DNA of 64,000 nucleotides, taken from Vibrio maritimus (GTDB lineage: Bacteria > Pseudomonadota > Gammaproteobacteria > Enterobacterales > Vibrionaceae). The stretch covers positions 124,001 through 188,000 of the forward strand of contig JYJJ01000006.1 in NCBI GenBank assembly GCA_003263775.1, written 5' to 3'. The position numbers and the translations under genes are program-made. A model generated the notes under the pieces. The model made no database searches and had not been told where the DNA came from. It was given only the letters and a program-made list of their open reading frames with translations. Below are positions 1-10,291 of the stretch, one piece after another. Position 1 is the first letter of the stretch. The number at the start of each line of letters is the position of its first letter.

Positions 1-122
<122 letters not shown>

Positions 123-150
123 TGACTCTTAATGTCGGAAGGCGGACATT

Positions 151-177
151 AAAGATTAGAACTCGATAATAGAGTTT
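151..177 (+). repeat. 27-bp direct repeat downstream of glmS, left copy
   Basis: Starts with aaagattagaactcgataat. An identical 27-bp stretch lies at 38863-38889, about 40 bp behind the stop codon of the second glmS 3' end; here it lies 28 bp behind the stop. With the glmS ends, these are direct repeats bounding the 38-kb island. Confidence 0.85.
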
Positions 178-195
178 TAAGGTGTCTTACTAAAG

Positions 196-229
196 TGGCA
201 GCGTTCTCACCGAGGCGCTGCCATTTTTA
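196..229 (+). terminator. Rho-independent terminator of glmS
   Basis: A perfect 8-bp stem (tggcagcg / cgctgcca) with a 12-nt loop is followed directly by five T. It ends the glmS transcript. Confidence 0.85.
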
Positions 230-560
230 TATTTAAAAATTCCTGATGAAATTTATAGTAAACGCTCATTTAGGCGTAGTGTGGTTTGGCTAGTTACTTA
301 GCCTGATAACAAAAAAGAAAAAGAAGATTAAGTAACTTATAAATATTATGCAGGCAGGTAAATACTTCATTATCACTCCTCAGGTTTGTAAGTTAATTAT
401 GAATAGACTGCGGAGTATTGAATAGGAATTAGAGAAATTCATTCTTGAAAGAAACGTGAACAAATTTGAATTACAGTAATTCATCGTCTGTTTGATTTTT
501 AGAGCGAATAATAGCCGCACAATAACCAATGTTGGTTTGCATGTTCAATCTGGAGTCACG
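230..560. other. Intergenic region, left end of island
   Basis: No ORF is convincing here. The stretch is A/T-rich, holds a 9-bp inverted repeat (292-300 / 329-337) and the recurring 15-bp palindrome at 426-440. The left boundary of the inserted island should lie between the 27-bp repeat (177) and the esterase gene (561). No integrase and no transposon end was recognised. Confidence 0.5.
426..440. promoter_or_regulatory. Recurring palindrome GAATTAGAGAAATTC, copy 1
   Basis: A perfect inverted repeat GAATT-N5-AATTC, 120 bp before the start codon of the first esterase. Exact copies occur at 4859-4873 (opposite orientation), 11579-11593 and 14632-14646 (opposite orientation), all intergenic. 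A shared operator is the likeliest role; the binding protein is unknown. Confidence 0.55.
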
Positions 561-1602
561 ATGAAGAAGAAATTATTGCGCACACTTATCTCTACTTTGT
601 TTTTGAGCTTATCCACTAGCTCAGTCCTTGCGTCTATCACTATAAATGAGCGAACCATACCGACCCCAGTGGGAGTTTCGTCAGAGTTTGCTCAAATTTT
701 AGAGAGCAGAACGGTTCCAGCCCCATTGCCAGTGCCGACTAACACAGAAGAATGGTTAACGCTGCAAACTCAGTTTGATGCGCCAGGAATCGAAGTTACC
801 CGTAAAGCACTAGAGCGTTCGGGTGTGACTTATGAAACAAAACAAATTGCAGGTGTTGATACATTCTTAGTGACTCCAAAGAATGTCGCACCAGAGTACA
901 AAGATAAATGGTTAGTTCACATTCATGGTGGGGCATTCGTTTTCGGTGGTGGAGAGTCTGCGTTGCGTGAAGCGATATGGGTTGCAAATGGGCTTGGAGC
1001 ACAGGTAATTTCTATTGATTATCGCCAACCACCTTTACACCCATTCCCCGCTGCAGTAAATGATGCAGTAGCTGTTTGGAAAGAATTGATTAAGACTCAG
1101 TCGCCAGAGTCAACGGCGATGTTTGGGACATCGGCTGGCGGTAATTTGACCCTCGCCACCACCCTTAAACTTCAAGAGTTAGGGCTTCCAATACCAGGTG
1201 CTTTGTTTGCAGGAACGCCTGCTGTGGATTTGAAAGAAACATCGGATTCTTGGTTAACGCTTCAAGGACTTGATCCTCTTGGTCAGCGAGCTGGGATGAT
1301 TGATGGAACATTTGAACTTTATGCTGGCGGGGAGCTTTAGATAACCCAATTATTTCGCCGATCTATGCGAGATTGATGAGTTTCCACCAACGATATTCAT
1401 CTCGGGTACTCGTGACCTTTTGCTCAGCGACACGGTTCGAATGCATCGCCTTTTACGCAGCGCAAATGTAGAAACTGATCTTCATATCTATGATGGGCAA
1501 TCCCATGGCGATTATATGAATAGCCTTTTATTTGACATGCCAGAGTCAGATGACGCACTTAATGAACTCAGGAAGTTTTTTAATCAGCACATCAATTATT
1601 AG
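561..1602 (+). CDS. Secreted alpha/beta-hydrolase (HSL/family IV-like esterase), frameshifted
   Basis: The start at 561 is preceded by GGAG and gives a clear signal peptide (MKKKLLRTLISTLFLSLS ... VLA), so the product is exported. The hormone-sensitive-lipase-type motifs are visible: HIHGGAFVFGGG (oxyanion hole), GTSAGGN (nucleophile Ser), DLLLSDTVRMH (Asp) and YDGQSHGDYM (His). Frame is lost near 1335-1345 (after ELYAGGE) and regained before TIFISGTRD; the intact paralogue at 17728-18771 shows the missing link, with only about one base lost. The full product would be about 346 residues. Substrate is unknown; a short-chain ester is a reasonable guess. Copy 1 of the recurring palindrome lies upstream. 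Confidence 0.8.
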
Positions 1603-1666
1603 GGTCTGTTGATCTTTCGCCGACAATTATTCACAGGGATGTGGCTTCTCATTTTAGGAGGCTGTG

Positions 1667-1819
1667 ATGACCAATATATTCGTTTCTGTTTTCAGATGCA
1701 TCGTTACGTTATTGCATGCAAACTACCATTATTCTCAGCATCAATCCTTATCTGATCATACATATTCAATAGCTCCGCTGATGGAATTATCCGAACAGAC
1801 TATCAGGAGAAAAGGGTGA
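1667..1819 (+). CDS. Small ORF (50 aa) coupled to the mechanosensitive channel gene
   Basis: ATG at 1667 sits behind a strong Shine-Dalgarno (taggagg, 1655-1661). The peptide starts MTNIFVSVFRCIVTLLHA, mildly hydrophobic, then becomes polar. Its TGA (1817-1819) overlaps the GTG start (1816) of the next gene, the layout expected for translational coupling. No homologue is recognised. It may be a leader peptide, a real small protein, or the displaced N-terminus of the channel if another indel lies here. Confidence 0.4.
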   Translation: MTNIFVSVFRCIVTLLHANYHYSQHQSLSDHTYSIAPLMELSEQTIRRKG

Positions 1820-3608
1820 CTAGAGTTCTATTCAAAACACTACTTGGGTTGTGCTTAGCGATATTCAGTGCATTAGTAGTTTCAAGTACAACCCTTGAGC
1901 TATCTGATACCTCTAGTCCTAACCAAACGCTAGCCAGCTTCATGCGAAACTCAAGCATTGTCATTGAGCACTGGCAGCAAGAGTCTCTACATTCAAAAGA
2001 AGCCCAATACGCCTATTCCCAAGTTCAACGAACCATGGATCTTTCTATGGTGCCAAATCGCAGTAGAACCGTAATAGTGATGGAAAAAGTGATTCTACTA
2101 AGAGAGCTACTGGATAGAATAGAGCAAGAGACGCTTCAACGCGCCCCTAATCTTGAACAAGTCGAAGAACAAGTTATTGAACACTGGCGATTTGGAAATA
2201 CGGAAATCGTCATTTCACGTCAGATGGAAGGGGAGCGTAGGGATCAGTTTCTGTTTAGTTCTAATACTATTCAAAGCTTAGCTCGTTGGTATCGGACGAT
2301 GTCAGCGTCGCCTTATTATGTAGAAAAGCGCCCCGATTATTATCAGGAGTTTCTGATTAGCCCTGGACCGCTTTTCTCCAAGCAGTTCATCCAATCTTTA
2401 CCCCAGTCGTTTAATAGGCTCCATGGCTCTTTGCTTTATGGCAATGGTTTGCTCTTGCTGGAACACTCATCCTGTGCCGATTGCTAATAAAGGTCAGTTT
2501 TCATATGGGGGATCGTTGGAACTTGCGCTGGGAGAGCAGAGGGCTTAAGTGGCGGACGGTAGATTGTTTTCGCTCGTCGGTGTTGTGAACTTATTATTTA
2601 TTGCGAGATGGATCATTGACGATGGTGTTTGGATTACAGGGGGCGTTTACCAACTGTTCACCACGGCGTTTTTGCTTGCTCAGTTTTTCTTTGTATCATG
2701 GTTGATCATGGCGATTTTTAACTATTTCGCGACATATACGCGTTTAAAAAGCATAAAGGAAAGCATGTTGATTCATCATTGATCACAGTACTCGCTCGCA
2801 TTTTTGGCGGCCTTACCATTGTTATTCTTGGCATTTATGTAATTGAGTTTATGGGTTTTTCTATCTCTCCAATTCTTGCTGGTTTAGGTGTTGGTGGCTT
2901 GGCCGTAGCGTTAGCGATTCGTCTATATTGGAAAACGTTATTAATGGTTTAACCCTGTATGCGGATGGCGGGGTGAAGCTTGGAGAATTTTGTCGCTATG
3001 GGGATAAACTTGGCACTATTGAGAGCATTGGCTTGCGGTCGACTCGTGTTCGGACGCTCGAGCGTTCTTTGATTACTATCCCTAATTCTGAGTTTGCCAA
3101 TATGGAAATTGATAACTTGGAGCGAAGAGATAAAAGACGCATGGAGCATGTCATTCGACTTCGTTCAGAAACAACACTCGAGCAACTGAGGGTGCTCATT
3201 GTCAGTATTCGCCGCTTATTATTACAGCACCCTATGATAGAAGAAGAACCAGTGCGAGTTCGATTGATGGGAGTAGGGGAATACTCTATTAATATCAATA
3301 TGATGGCTTATATCAGTTGTCGTGATCATGAGGAGTTCATGGCGGTGCAAGAAGACATTTTGTTTTCTATGCTAACTCAGGTTGAAAGTGTTGGCGCGAA
3401 GATTGCCCATTCTACGCAGTATCAGTTGTTCGATAAGGTATCGGCAGACAATCAAGAACAAAAAAGGAAAGCGGAGCAGGTGGTTGCCCAATGGCATGAA
3501 GACCAAGCTTTCCCGTTTCCTGATTTTAGTTACGAGTACAAGTATGAGATTAAAAATACCATTATGTACCCGTCGGCAACGTCTGCCGTGCGCCCGAACT
3601 CTAGTTAA
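1816..3608 (+). CDS. MscS-family mechanosensitive ion channel, multiply frameshifted
   Basis: Read piecewise, the region encodes a roughly 590-residue membrane protein: an N-terminal signal or TM segment, an extended periplasmic part, several TM segments near 2420-2780, and the MscS pore helix around 2850-2920 (GLGVGGLAVALAI). Then follows the MscS beta-domain signature at 2928-3130 (ENVINGLTLYADGG ... LITIPNSEFANMEIDN). Such channels open under membrane tension and release solutes during hypo-osmotic shock. Frame changes occur near 2457, between 2540 and 2570, near 2780 and near 2925. Either the gene is decayed or this stretch is error-rich; the intact C-terminal domain argues for errors. 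The start at GTG 1816 is tentative. Confidence 0.7.
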
Positions 3609-3701
3609 TGTTGTTTAAGACATTCCTTACCTAAAGTGAACATTGGAGCGTTTTAAGTACGATAGCTGATAGCCAATCCTCAGGACGGATGGACTTGCTC
3701 A

Positions 3702-4634
3702 CTAGCGCTCATCAGGTAGAACTACGCTATCAAAGAAACTTTGCATGGTTTGATGCAATAACTGGTGGAGCGGGAAACCCCTTTTAGATTGCAGGTAACC
3801 TCCAACAATTCCGATCTGGCGCAGCTCTTTAGGTAACTTAGGAAGTGGGTAACAACTAAGTTCTGGTTCGCTATCGGTCATAAAACTGCTACCAAAAGAG
3901 ATAGCATCAGTGTTTTTAAGTTTACTGCGTAAAACCGTGACACTGTGCGTCGAAAGAGCGATGTTTGCCTTGTATCCTCTAGAAATATATACATCTTCTA
4001 CAGGCGCTCTCTTGGTGTTTATACCGTCAATTAAGATCCTAGTCAGTGGTAAATGATGGATGTCTTCCCATTGACTACTCTTTTGCAATACTGGATGATC
4101 TTTGCGTGCTATTAAACACAAATTCACGTCCTGCAGTTTATGTAAGTAGATATCTTGGGGGAGAGGAAAGCCTGTAAGTTGTAATAAATAGTCCACTTGA
4201 CCATTTAACATATCGGCAAGGTTTTTATCTTGCCAATACACAAGTTTAAAACTTGCCTTAGGTAAGGCCTTCTGTAGATTTGCAAAAATACGGTCCCCAA
4301 ATATCTCAAGCAAAAATATGTTCAAGGCTATGGTGATTTCGCCGGTAAACTGGTCAGGGTCAAAGTTGTGATACGACTCAACGACCTTGATGAGAGGGGA
4401 GTACATCTCATCGGCTGCTTCGGCAAGTTTCTCTGCGAGTTCCGAAGGCTCAACACCGTGCGCTTTTCGGAGAAAAAGCTGGTCACCAAAGGTTTCTCTT
4501 AACTTTGCCATCCCTCTGCTAACACTTGTTTGAGATATACCAAGTCTGTCAGCGGCAGCATGAGTATTACGAGTTTCGACAACCGCTTTGAGTAACTTGA
4601 GCAGATTTAAGTCTAGGTCTTGCAGTTCTTTCAT
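3702..4634 (-). CDS. LysR-family transcriptional regulator
   Basis: 310 residues, the usual LysR length. The N-terminal winged helix-turn-helix is clear (residues about 8-65: LNLLKLLKAVVETRNTHAAA, then LGISQTSVSRGMAKLRETFG), followed by the type 2 periplasmic-binding-like effector domain. The N-terminal wording resembles the LeuO/NodD/SyrM-like subgroup. It is transcribed away from the barrel gene at 4988, so it may control that gene and its own. It is also the only regulator in the left half of the island and hence a candidate reader of the GAATT-N5-AATTC palindromes. The effector is unknown. Confidence 0.85.
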   Translation of the reverse strand: MKELQDLDLNLLKLLKAVVETRNTHAAADRLGISQTSVSRGMAKLRETFGDQLFLRKAHGVEPSELAEKLAEAADEMYSPLIKVVESYHNFDPDQFTGEITIALNIFLLEIFGDRIFANLQKALPKASFKLVYWQDKNLADMLNGQVDYLLQLTGFPLPQDIYLHKLQDVNLCLIARKDHPVLQKSSQWEDIHHLPLTRILIDGINTKRAPVEDVYISRGYKANIALSTHSVTVLRSKLKNTDAISFGSSFMTDSEPELSCYPLPKLPKELRQIGIVGGYLQSKRGFPLHQLLHQTMQSFFDSVVLPDER

Positions 4635-4987
4635 GGGTTACCTTTTCGCAATGATAGTAGGTGGCATTCTTTAAGAATAAGGGCAATTTCAAATTTTTCA
4701 ATAGGTTATGTCTGGTATGTAGAACGAGTAATTGATAGTACTCACAAAAATATAGCATGAAATTGTGGCTAGTATCGCTTAGCGCTGGAGGTGTTGATTA
4801 TAAGGAGGGGACACTTATTAGAGGCATAATGATAATTGGTATTTTGAACACCTAATTTGAATTTCTCTAATTCATATAAGATATCAACCACAAAACGTAA
4901 AGTAGCGTTATTCAAATAACAGACAGGCGATGGATTGCTCACTGTTTCATGGATGAATTACACATAGAGTAATACAAGAGAGTATCA
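4635..4987. promoter_or_regulatory. Divergent intergenic region lysR / outer-membrane barrel
   Basis: 353 bp without a convincing gene, separating lysR from the porin-like gene. It holds palindrome copy 2 at 4859-4873 (GAATTTCTCTAATTC), 114 bp before the porin start, almost the same distance as copy 1 from its gene. Individual promoters could not be fixed with confidence. Confidence 0.5.
4859..4873. promoter_or_regulatory. Recurring palindrome, copy 2
   Basis: Exact reverse-complement copy of the 15-bp palindrome at 426-440, placed 114 bp upstream of the outer-membrane barrel gene at 4988. Confidence 0.55.
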
Positions 4988-5665
4988 ATGAAAAAAGTAG
5001 CCACTATCGCAGTAATTTTAACAACGCTATCTTCTACGTCGGTTCTAGCGAATAAAAATATCGACTTCTCAAATCCGTATGAATTGTACAATGGCCTTGC
5101 TGTTGGGTACGGCAGCAATGACTTTGACGTAAGTGCCCAATTTGCTAGCCAAGTTAATAACCGTTGGAATCTACTAGGTACGTATCATAGTGACGAAAAT
5201 TTTGACAATCACGATCTGAGACTTAATGTTATCCATGGCACTGGTGTGGGCTATTTTGTTGGTTATAACTACGATTCGAACTTCGACAATAGAGGCATCC
5301 GAGCCAATACGGGTGAACTTGGTGTACACGTAAACGTACCGCTAAATAAGGAGATTCGCCTGATCCCAGAGTTAGCTCTAGGTTCATTTGAACATCAAGA
5401 TATGTCGAACAATGCGTACTATACGCAGTTGTCACTCAATATGGTTTACAACACAAATAGCAACATCTGGTTTAGTGTTACACCTGAATATACCTACAGC
5501 TTCAATGACCTTAAGGAAGACAATGGTCGTCGCTCCAGCTTCAGATACTGGGATCTCATCGCGGATGCGGGTTATAAGATTAATAACAATCAGAGTTTGG
5601 TTTACACCTACCAATACGACAAAGGGGACCATCTCTCTCTTATCTCATACAGAATTGGTTTCTAG
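4988..5665 (+). CDS. Outer-membrane beta-barrel protein (KdgM/OmpL-like porin)
   Basis: 225 residues with a signal peptide (MKKVATIAVILTTLSSTSVLA) and then alternating aromatic/polar strands ending in ...LSLISYRIGF, the C-terminal Phe typical of outer-membrane barrels. Size and composition (about 205 mature residues, rich in Asn, Asp, Tyr, Phe) fit small 12-strand porins of the oligogalacturonate-specific KdgM type, but the substrate cannot be read from sequence. It is divergent from lysR and followed by a terminator, so it is probably transcribed alone. Confidence 0.7.
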   Translation: MKKVATIAVILTTLSSTSVLANKNIDFSNPYELYNGLAVGYGSNDFDVSAQFASQVNNRWNLLGTYHSDENFDNHDLRLNVIHGTGVGYFVGYNYDSNFDNRGIRANTGELGVHVNVPLNKEIRLIPELALGSFEHQDMSNNAYYTQLSLNMVYNTNSNIWFSVTPEYTYSFNDLKEDNGRRSSFRYWDLIADAGYKINNNQSLVYTYQYDKGDHLSLISYRIGF

Positions 5666-5674
5666 TTTATTTTG

Positions 5675-5699
5675 GGCCCGCTTAACGTGGGCCTGTTTA
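5675..5699 (+). terminator. Terminator after the barrel gene
   Basis: A 7-bp stem (ggcccgc / gtgggcc, one G-U pair) with a 5-nt loop is followed by tgtttatat. Confidence 0.65.
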
Positions 5700-5849
5700 T
5701 ATATTGAGTCAGTTGTTATTTATGATATTCGATAATTACTTTCCTCGGTTGTAATATTGGAGATTTAAATTATAGACTTGGTGTTATTCAATTGTTAGGA
5801 ATAGTGTTGTCCTTTTCTACCACATGCGTAATCTCGCATTTTTGAATTT

Positions 5850-5880
5850 CTGAAATCCATCGTTACATTTCGCATCCTCT
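5850..5880 (+). repeat. Short upstream repeat shared with 17601-17630
   Basis: ctgaaatccatcgttacat and what follows closely match ctgaaattcatcgagttacat at 17601, each ending in cgcatc. One copy lies about 45 bp before the DUF3943-like gene, the other about 100 bp before the second esterase. It could be a shared regulatory site; similarity is short and the call is tentative. Confidence 0.35.
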
Positions 5881-5923
5881 CATACAATCATTCTCGTGAT
5901 TTACCAGAATAATAGAGGCCACA

Positions 5924-7317
5924 GTGCGAACGCTCCTACCTACTTTAATAGCGACTACATTTAGCATTTCTTCGCTTGCAATTGCAGAAAAGATCGACTT
6001 TTCAACAGCTCTTCCGTCGTATTCTGACGCGGTTGAATATCAGCCAAGCCCTCAATCGTTCTCCATTTATGCAGACTCGGAAATGTCAAATAGTGCTTGG
6101 GAAGAGAGTCAGCCACAATATTCTTTCTATGAAAATCCTTACAGGGTGTCGTTGTTTTCTCCTCAAAATGGAGAAGATAGCCAGAGACTGTGGTCACAAA
6201 CTAAGTCAATAGGCGCTTATGGATTGGGGGTAGCGGGTGTCCTTGCTTTAATGCCAGAATCAATTACACAGTGGGAAAAGAATGGAGATCCATTACTTGA
6301 TAAGTGGTGGGACAATGTCAGTCAAGGTCCTGTTTGGGATAGAGATGTTTGGTATATAAATTATCTTGGCCACCCTTATTTTGGCGGTGTGTACTACCAG
6401 TCGGCACGAAAGTCAGGCTACCGTCAATGGGATTCGTTCGTTTATTCTGCCATGATGTCCACATTTTACTGGGAGTATGGTGTGGAGGCCTTTGCCGAAA
6501 TCCCGTCGATTCAAGATCTGTTTGTGACTCCGATACTTGGCTGGGTATATGGAGAGTGGGCATACAACAAAGAGCAAGAAATCAGGCTCAGTGGTAGTAA
6601 GGTTTGGGGTTCTAGTGCATTGGGAACTACTACACTGTTTTTTCTCGATCCAGTGGATAGTCTCGGCAACGGTGTAAACCAACTATTTGGTAGGCAACTT
6701 GTTACCGCAGGAACGGGATTTATTGGTATTCAAGACATTGGTATGCCTGATGGAACATCTGAGCGTCAGTTTAAATTCCAAGTTCAGTACATGCTGGATA
6801 CTACGCCTGGTTCTTCGAGAGCCCGCAACAACTTTTATGCGCAAAGAAATGATGATCCAATAACCTACGGCATTGTTGGCATTTCTGCTGGGGCGAGTTA
6901 TGTCACGCCATCGGATTTTTGGCAGTTGGAGTCTGGTATTGGGGCATCTTTTTCACTTGGCTTACATTTTACACCAGCAATTTCGGCTCATTTGACCTAC
7001 ACAAAAGCCTACCTGACGGATCATGAGCAGCAGACGTCAATAGCCTATGAAAACTACAGTGTCAATGCATTGTATTATTTTAACAGCGATTCTCGCTTTA
7101 GACCTTTTCTCACTGCGGGTTTTGGCGAAGCAATGAAGAATATGGATCGAAAACAAAAGAAATTTCAGCTTAATGGGGGGCTGGTTTGCACTATCAAATC
7201 AACAGCAATTGGGCGGTACAAACAGACTGGCGCTATTCGGCAGTGCCACGCTCAAATGTCAATGATATTCTCACCACCGGAAAGATAATTTATCGTTTTG
7301 GTCAAGGTGAAGGGTAG
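5924..7317 (+). CDS. DUF3943-like envelope protein with C-terminal beta-barrel, frameshifted near its end
   Basis: GTG at 5924 follows an AGAGG site and gives a signal peptide (MRTLLPTLIATTFSISSLAIA). Residues about 95-290 (YINYLGHPYFGGVYY ... WEYGVEAFAEIPSIQDL) look like the DUF3943 region. The last about 150 residues read as an OmpA-like barrel with Tyr/Phe-rich strands. Frame is lost near 7180 after FQLNGGL; in the next frame it continues GLHYQINSNWAVQTDWRYS and ends IIYRFGQGEG at the stop 7315-7317. Function is unknown; an outer-membrane location is likely. The shared repeat at 5850 lies upstream. Confidence 0.65.
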
Positions 7318-7455
7318 CTAAAATATACAACCACCAATGACGTTACAAATAGTCCAGTGATTGCTCCCGATATGATTAAAGCAATTATGGAATGAGTAGT
7401 CCATGCGTCTGTACCCTGACGCATGGCATTACGGTCGTCTTATGTAGCAACTTAG

Positions 7456-8106
7456 CTATAACAGTGTATGAATTTCGACAACAATCTCTTGAATACCAAG
7501 CGTAAAGAACTGCACACCCATACAGATCAATAGAAAGCCCATGATGCGAGTAAATGCATTGATGCCATTTTGACCTAATGCTTTGAGCAAAGGGTACGCC
7601 ATAGTTAATGTGAACGTTGCTATCATTGCGACTATAGCAAGTCCTGTCACAACACCTCCATAGACACTCGTCATGCTTGCGTGATTTTCGTACGTAGCAA
7701 TTTGAGCGGCCAAGCTGATGATAACCGCCATCGAACCAGGACCGCAGAGTGAAGGAATGGTCAAAGGTACGAGGGCGATAGAATCTTGCCCCATTGGTGT
7801 AGAAGTACTTTCAACTCGTGGGAACAGCATATTAAAGCCTATCGCAACGATAATAATGCCACCGCCTAAGCGCAAACTAGGAATGGAAATACTAAAGAGC
7901 TCGAGTACTGAGGCACCGATAAAGAACGTAATACACAGGGCAATAAACAGATAGAGCCCTGTGGCTTTGGCCGTAGAGACGATGTAACTTTTATCTCGAC
8001 CTTTACTGAGTCCGAGTAGAACGGCAGCAGCAGCGGGTGGATTCATTATCGGCAATAACCCGATAATGGTGAGTGTCATGTAGGTGAGCAGTGTTTCTAA
8101 ATGCAT
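7456..8106 (-). CDS. MarC-family integral membrane protein
   Basis: 216 residues with six hydrophobic segments and the MarC hallmarks GLLPIMNPP near the N-terminus and ITRIMGFLLICMGVQF near the C-terminus. The MarC family is a widespread inner-membrane family of unclear transport function, once wrongly linked to multidrug resistance. It is the first of several inner-membrane genes on the minus strand (marC, mgtE, dedA, chaA-like); 35 bp separate it from mgtE upstream, so cotranscription is plausible. Confidence 0.85.
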   Translation of the reverse strand: MHLETLLTYMTLTIIGLLPIMNPPAAAAVLLGLSKGRDKSYIVSTAKATGLYLFIALCITFFIGASVLELFSISIPSLRLGGGIIIVAIGFNMLFPRVESTSTPMGQDSIALVPLTIPSLCGPGSMAVIISLAAQIATYENHASMTSVYGGVVTGLAIVAMIATFTLTMAYPLLKALGQNGINAFTRIMGFLLICMGVQFFTLGIQEIVVEIHTLL

Positions 8107-8141
8107 AAGAGTTCCCGAGTTATGGTGAGTGTTAGGTAAAA

Positions 8142-9533
8142 TTACAGTAAAAATACGTGTGCTAAATAAAGAACACTAAAGAATGAAATGGCATCGGTTA
8201 AAGTGGTCAGTACCGGGCTTGATAACATTGCAGGGTCAAAGTTGAGCCGCTTGAGTAACAGAGGCAATGTGCCACCAATCATGACTGCAAGGGCAGAAGA
8301 TAGTGTGTATGCGATGGCGATGACCACTGGCAATCCAGCGTGTTCTCCGCCAAGTGTTAGAAACGAGAGAAGAGCGAGGATGCCACCAATGAGCATTCCA
8401 TTGAGCGCGCCAATGGGGAGCTCTTTCGCCACCACATATAACAGATCTTTGGCTGAGATTTGTCCCAAGGACAATTCACGTATCGATACTGCTACGGATT
8501 GATTTCCGGCGGCACCGGAAAGGTTGGCGACAAGTGGCAACACCGCTGCTAGGACGGCAATTTGCTCTATGATGGGCTCGTATACAGCAATAATTGAAAT
8601 TGCAATATAACTTAATGCAACCGAAGGCATTAAAAAAGTGAGTCGGCGTAGGTTGCGTTTGAGTACTGGCATGGTGCGAGATTCATCGCCGCCGAACACA
8701 CCAGATTGTTCGAGCATTTGCTGCTTCGAACGTTGATATAAGGCTTCGTTAAGGTGTTTAAAGCCAACAATACCAATTTGGAAGCCTTGATCATCAACGA
8801 CGGGTATCACCGGGTGCAACGTTGTATCTAGCGAGCTTTTAATCGTATTTAGATCAGTGTGAGGGCTGATGGTTGGCAGTGTGGCATCAATGTACTCCTT
8901 TAGTAATACACCACGTGGTAGCAATAACACATCGCGTATTTTAAGTCCGCCTAAATAATTGCCTTCCGAGTCGTGTAAGTAAACGTAGCGCCACTCTAGT
9001 CGATCCAAACCGTGTTCTTCTGTACCTAGTATTGCGCTCAAACTGTCGGCGGTAGCCTCTGCTGGCAGTTTGAGCACTTCGCTTTTGCAAATACCTCCCG
9101 CTGAGTTTTGTGGGTACCTCAAGGCGGCACGCTCTTCGTCTTCCCATACTGATGGTAGTGCAAGTTTGAGTTGTTTTGTTAACTCGCTGGGCAGTTCATT
9201 GAGTAGTAACCGACGATCCGCGGAATGCAGAAACTCAAACAACACAATGCTGGTGGTTTCAGGTAACTGGCTGAACAACCACAGAAGCTCAGGATCTGAT
9301 AAGTGATCCAGTAAGTTAGCAGCAAGGTTTGGGTTTACTTCGCTTAGTAGGGTCCAAGTAGCGATACGCTGCGGGTAAGAGAGGTTCCTTAATACAGAAG
9401 GCAGATCGGAAGGTTCTGCCCCTAGAATGATTTTGTTCAGCCGTTTCGCGTTTTTGGGTACAAGGCATTCGATTATTTCTAAGTATAGATTTTCCGCACC
9501 TTCTGACGAAAAAGCCAAGGTAATTAATGTCAT
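8142..9533 (-). CDS. mgtE: Magnesium transporter MgtE
   Basis: 463 residues in the MgtE order: helical N-domain (1-130), two CBS domains (about 130-260, with IPVVDDQGFQIGIVGF), then five TM helices with the signature GNQSVAVSIRELSLG and a C-terminal TM near TTLTDAISFFSVLYLAHVFLL. MgtE is a Mg2+-gated, Mg2+-selective inner-membrane channel whose cytosolic CBS/N domains close the pore when Mg2+ is high. Intact, with the usual length. It sits between dedA and marC. Confidence 0.92.
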   Translation of the reverse strand: MTLITLAFSSEGAENLYLEIIECLVPKNAKRLNKIILGAEPSDLPSVLRNLSYPQRIATWTLLSEVNPNLAANLLDHLSDPELLWLFSQLPETTSIVLFEFLHSADRRLLLNELPSELTKQLKLALPSVWEDEERAALRYPQNSAGGICKSEVLKLPAEATADSLSAILGTEEHGLDRLEWRYVYLHDSEGNYLGGLKIRDVLLLPRGVLLKEYIDATLPTISPHTDLNTIKSSLDTTLHPVIPVVDDQGFQIGIVGFKHLNEALYQRSKQQMLEQSGVFGGDESRTMPVLKRNLRRLTFLMPSVALSYIAISIIAVYEPIIEQIAVLAAVLPLVANLSGAAGNQSVAVSIRELSLGQISAKDLLYVVAKELPIGALNGMLIGGILALLSFLTLGGEHAGLPVVIAIAYTLSSALAVMIGGTLPLLLKRLNFDPAMLSSPVLTTLTDAISFFSVLYLAHVFLL

Positions 9534-9577
9534 ATTTTAGGCCTTTGACAATGAGTTAAATGCGATTGACGCTTGGT

Positions 9578-10234
9578 TTAATTAGACGTTTGTAGAGGTC
9601 GCTTTTTGGCCGCAAGTCTAATGAAAAGAGCAATGAATGCAGCGATCATCAGAATGAAACTGCCCATTAAAAACCACTTTGTAATGAACTCTTGATATTG
9701 AGAGACAAAAGGGTGTCGCATCACCCATTTACCCAACAGTAATAGACTGAAAACCCATGTAATCGAACTAGTGAAGCTGACAATAAGTGTTCTTATGACG
9801 CTGAGCTGGGCTACACCCATGAGCATCGGGGTCAGTACACGAACAAATGGGATAAATCGTGATACGAACAGGGATAGAAATCCGAATCGATTTAATAGTT
9901 TTTTGGCTTTGGGTAACGATCCATCTGGAAGTGTTTGTTCAGCTTTTCGCATGAACTGAGTGTTGTGCAACCAACGTCCTTGAAAGTACGCGATAATGCT
10001 GCCTGAAAATGAAGCACAGGTGAGAAGTATTAGAGCACTTGAAAAGTCAATTGCCCCCAACCCCACCATGCCCCCAACAAATAACACTAAACCATCGCCA
10101 GGCAGGGGTAAAAATACAAAACTCGACTCAAGGAAAAGTACAACACCAAGCAAAAGCAATAAGACGTGCAGTGAGTTCAATTCAAGCAAAGCATCAAAGT
10201 CTTGCAGCCAAATTGCGGAAATTATCTCTTGCAT
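9578..10234 (-). CDS. DedA-family membrane protein
   Basis: 218 residues with the DedA (SNARE-associated/VTT) pattern: an early GDGLVLFVGG segment and the conserved FVSRFIPFVRVLTPMLMG motif with two arginines, then TM helices and a basic C-terminal tail. DedA proteins act in the inner membrane; several members flip undecaprenyl phosphate or other phospholipids and support envelope integrity and proton-motive-force homeostasis. Which role applies here is not known. Confidence 0.85.
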   Translation of the reverse strand: MQEIISAIWLQDFDALLELNSLHVLLLLLGVVLFLESSFVFLPLPGDGLVLFVGGMVGLGAIDFSSALILLTCASFSGSIIAYFQGRWLHNTQFMRKAEQTLPDGSLPKAKKLLNRFGFLSLFVSRFIPFVRVLTPMLMGVAQLSVIRTLIVSFTSSITWVFSLLLLGKWVMRHPFVSQYQEFITKWFLMGSFILMIAAFIALFIRLAAKKRPLQTSN

Positions 10235-10291
10235 GGAAACTCCAAGTTAACGTGGGTGCTGGCTATGGAACGCCAGAACCCACAAAGTGTT

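Noticed and set aside
1603..1630. Possible insertion-sequence end (gggtctgttgatctttc) behind the first esterase
   Set aside because: It reminds of IS ends but no matching inverted end or transposase is near, and the IS5 remnant at 19549 shows no such sequence.
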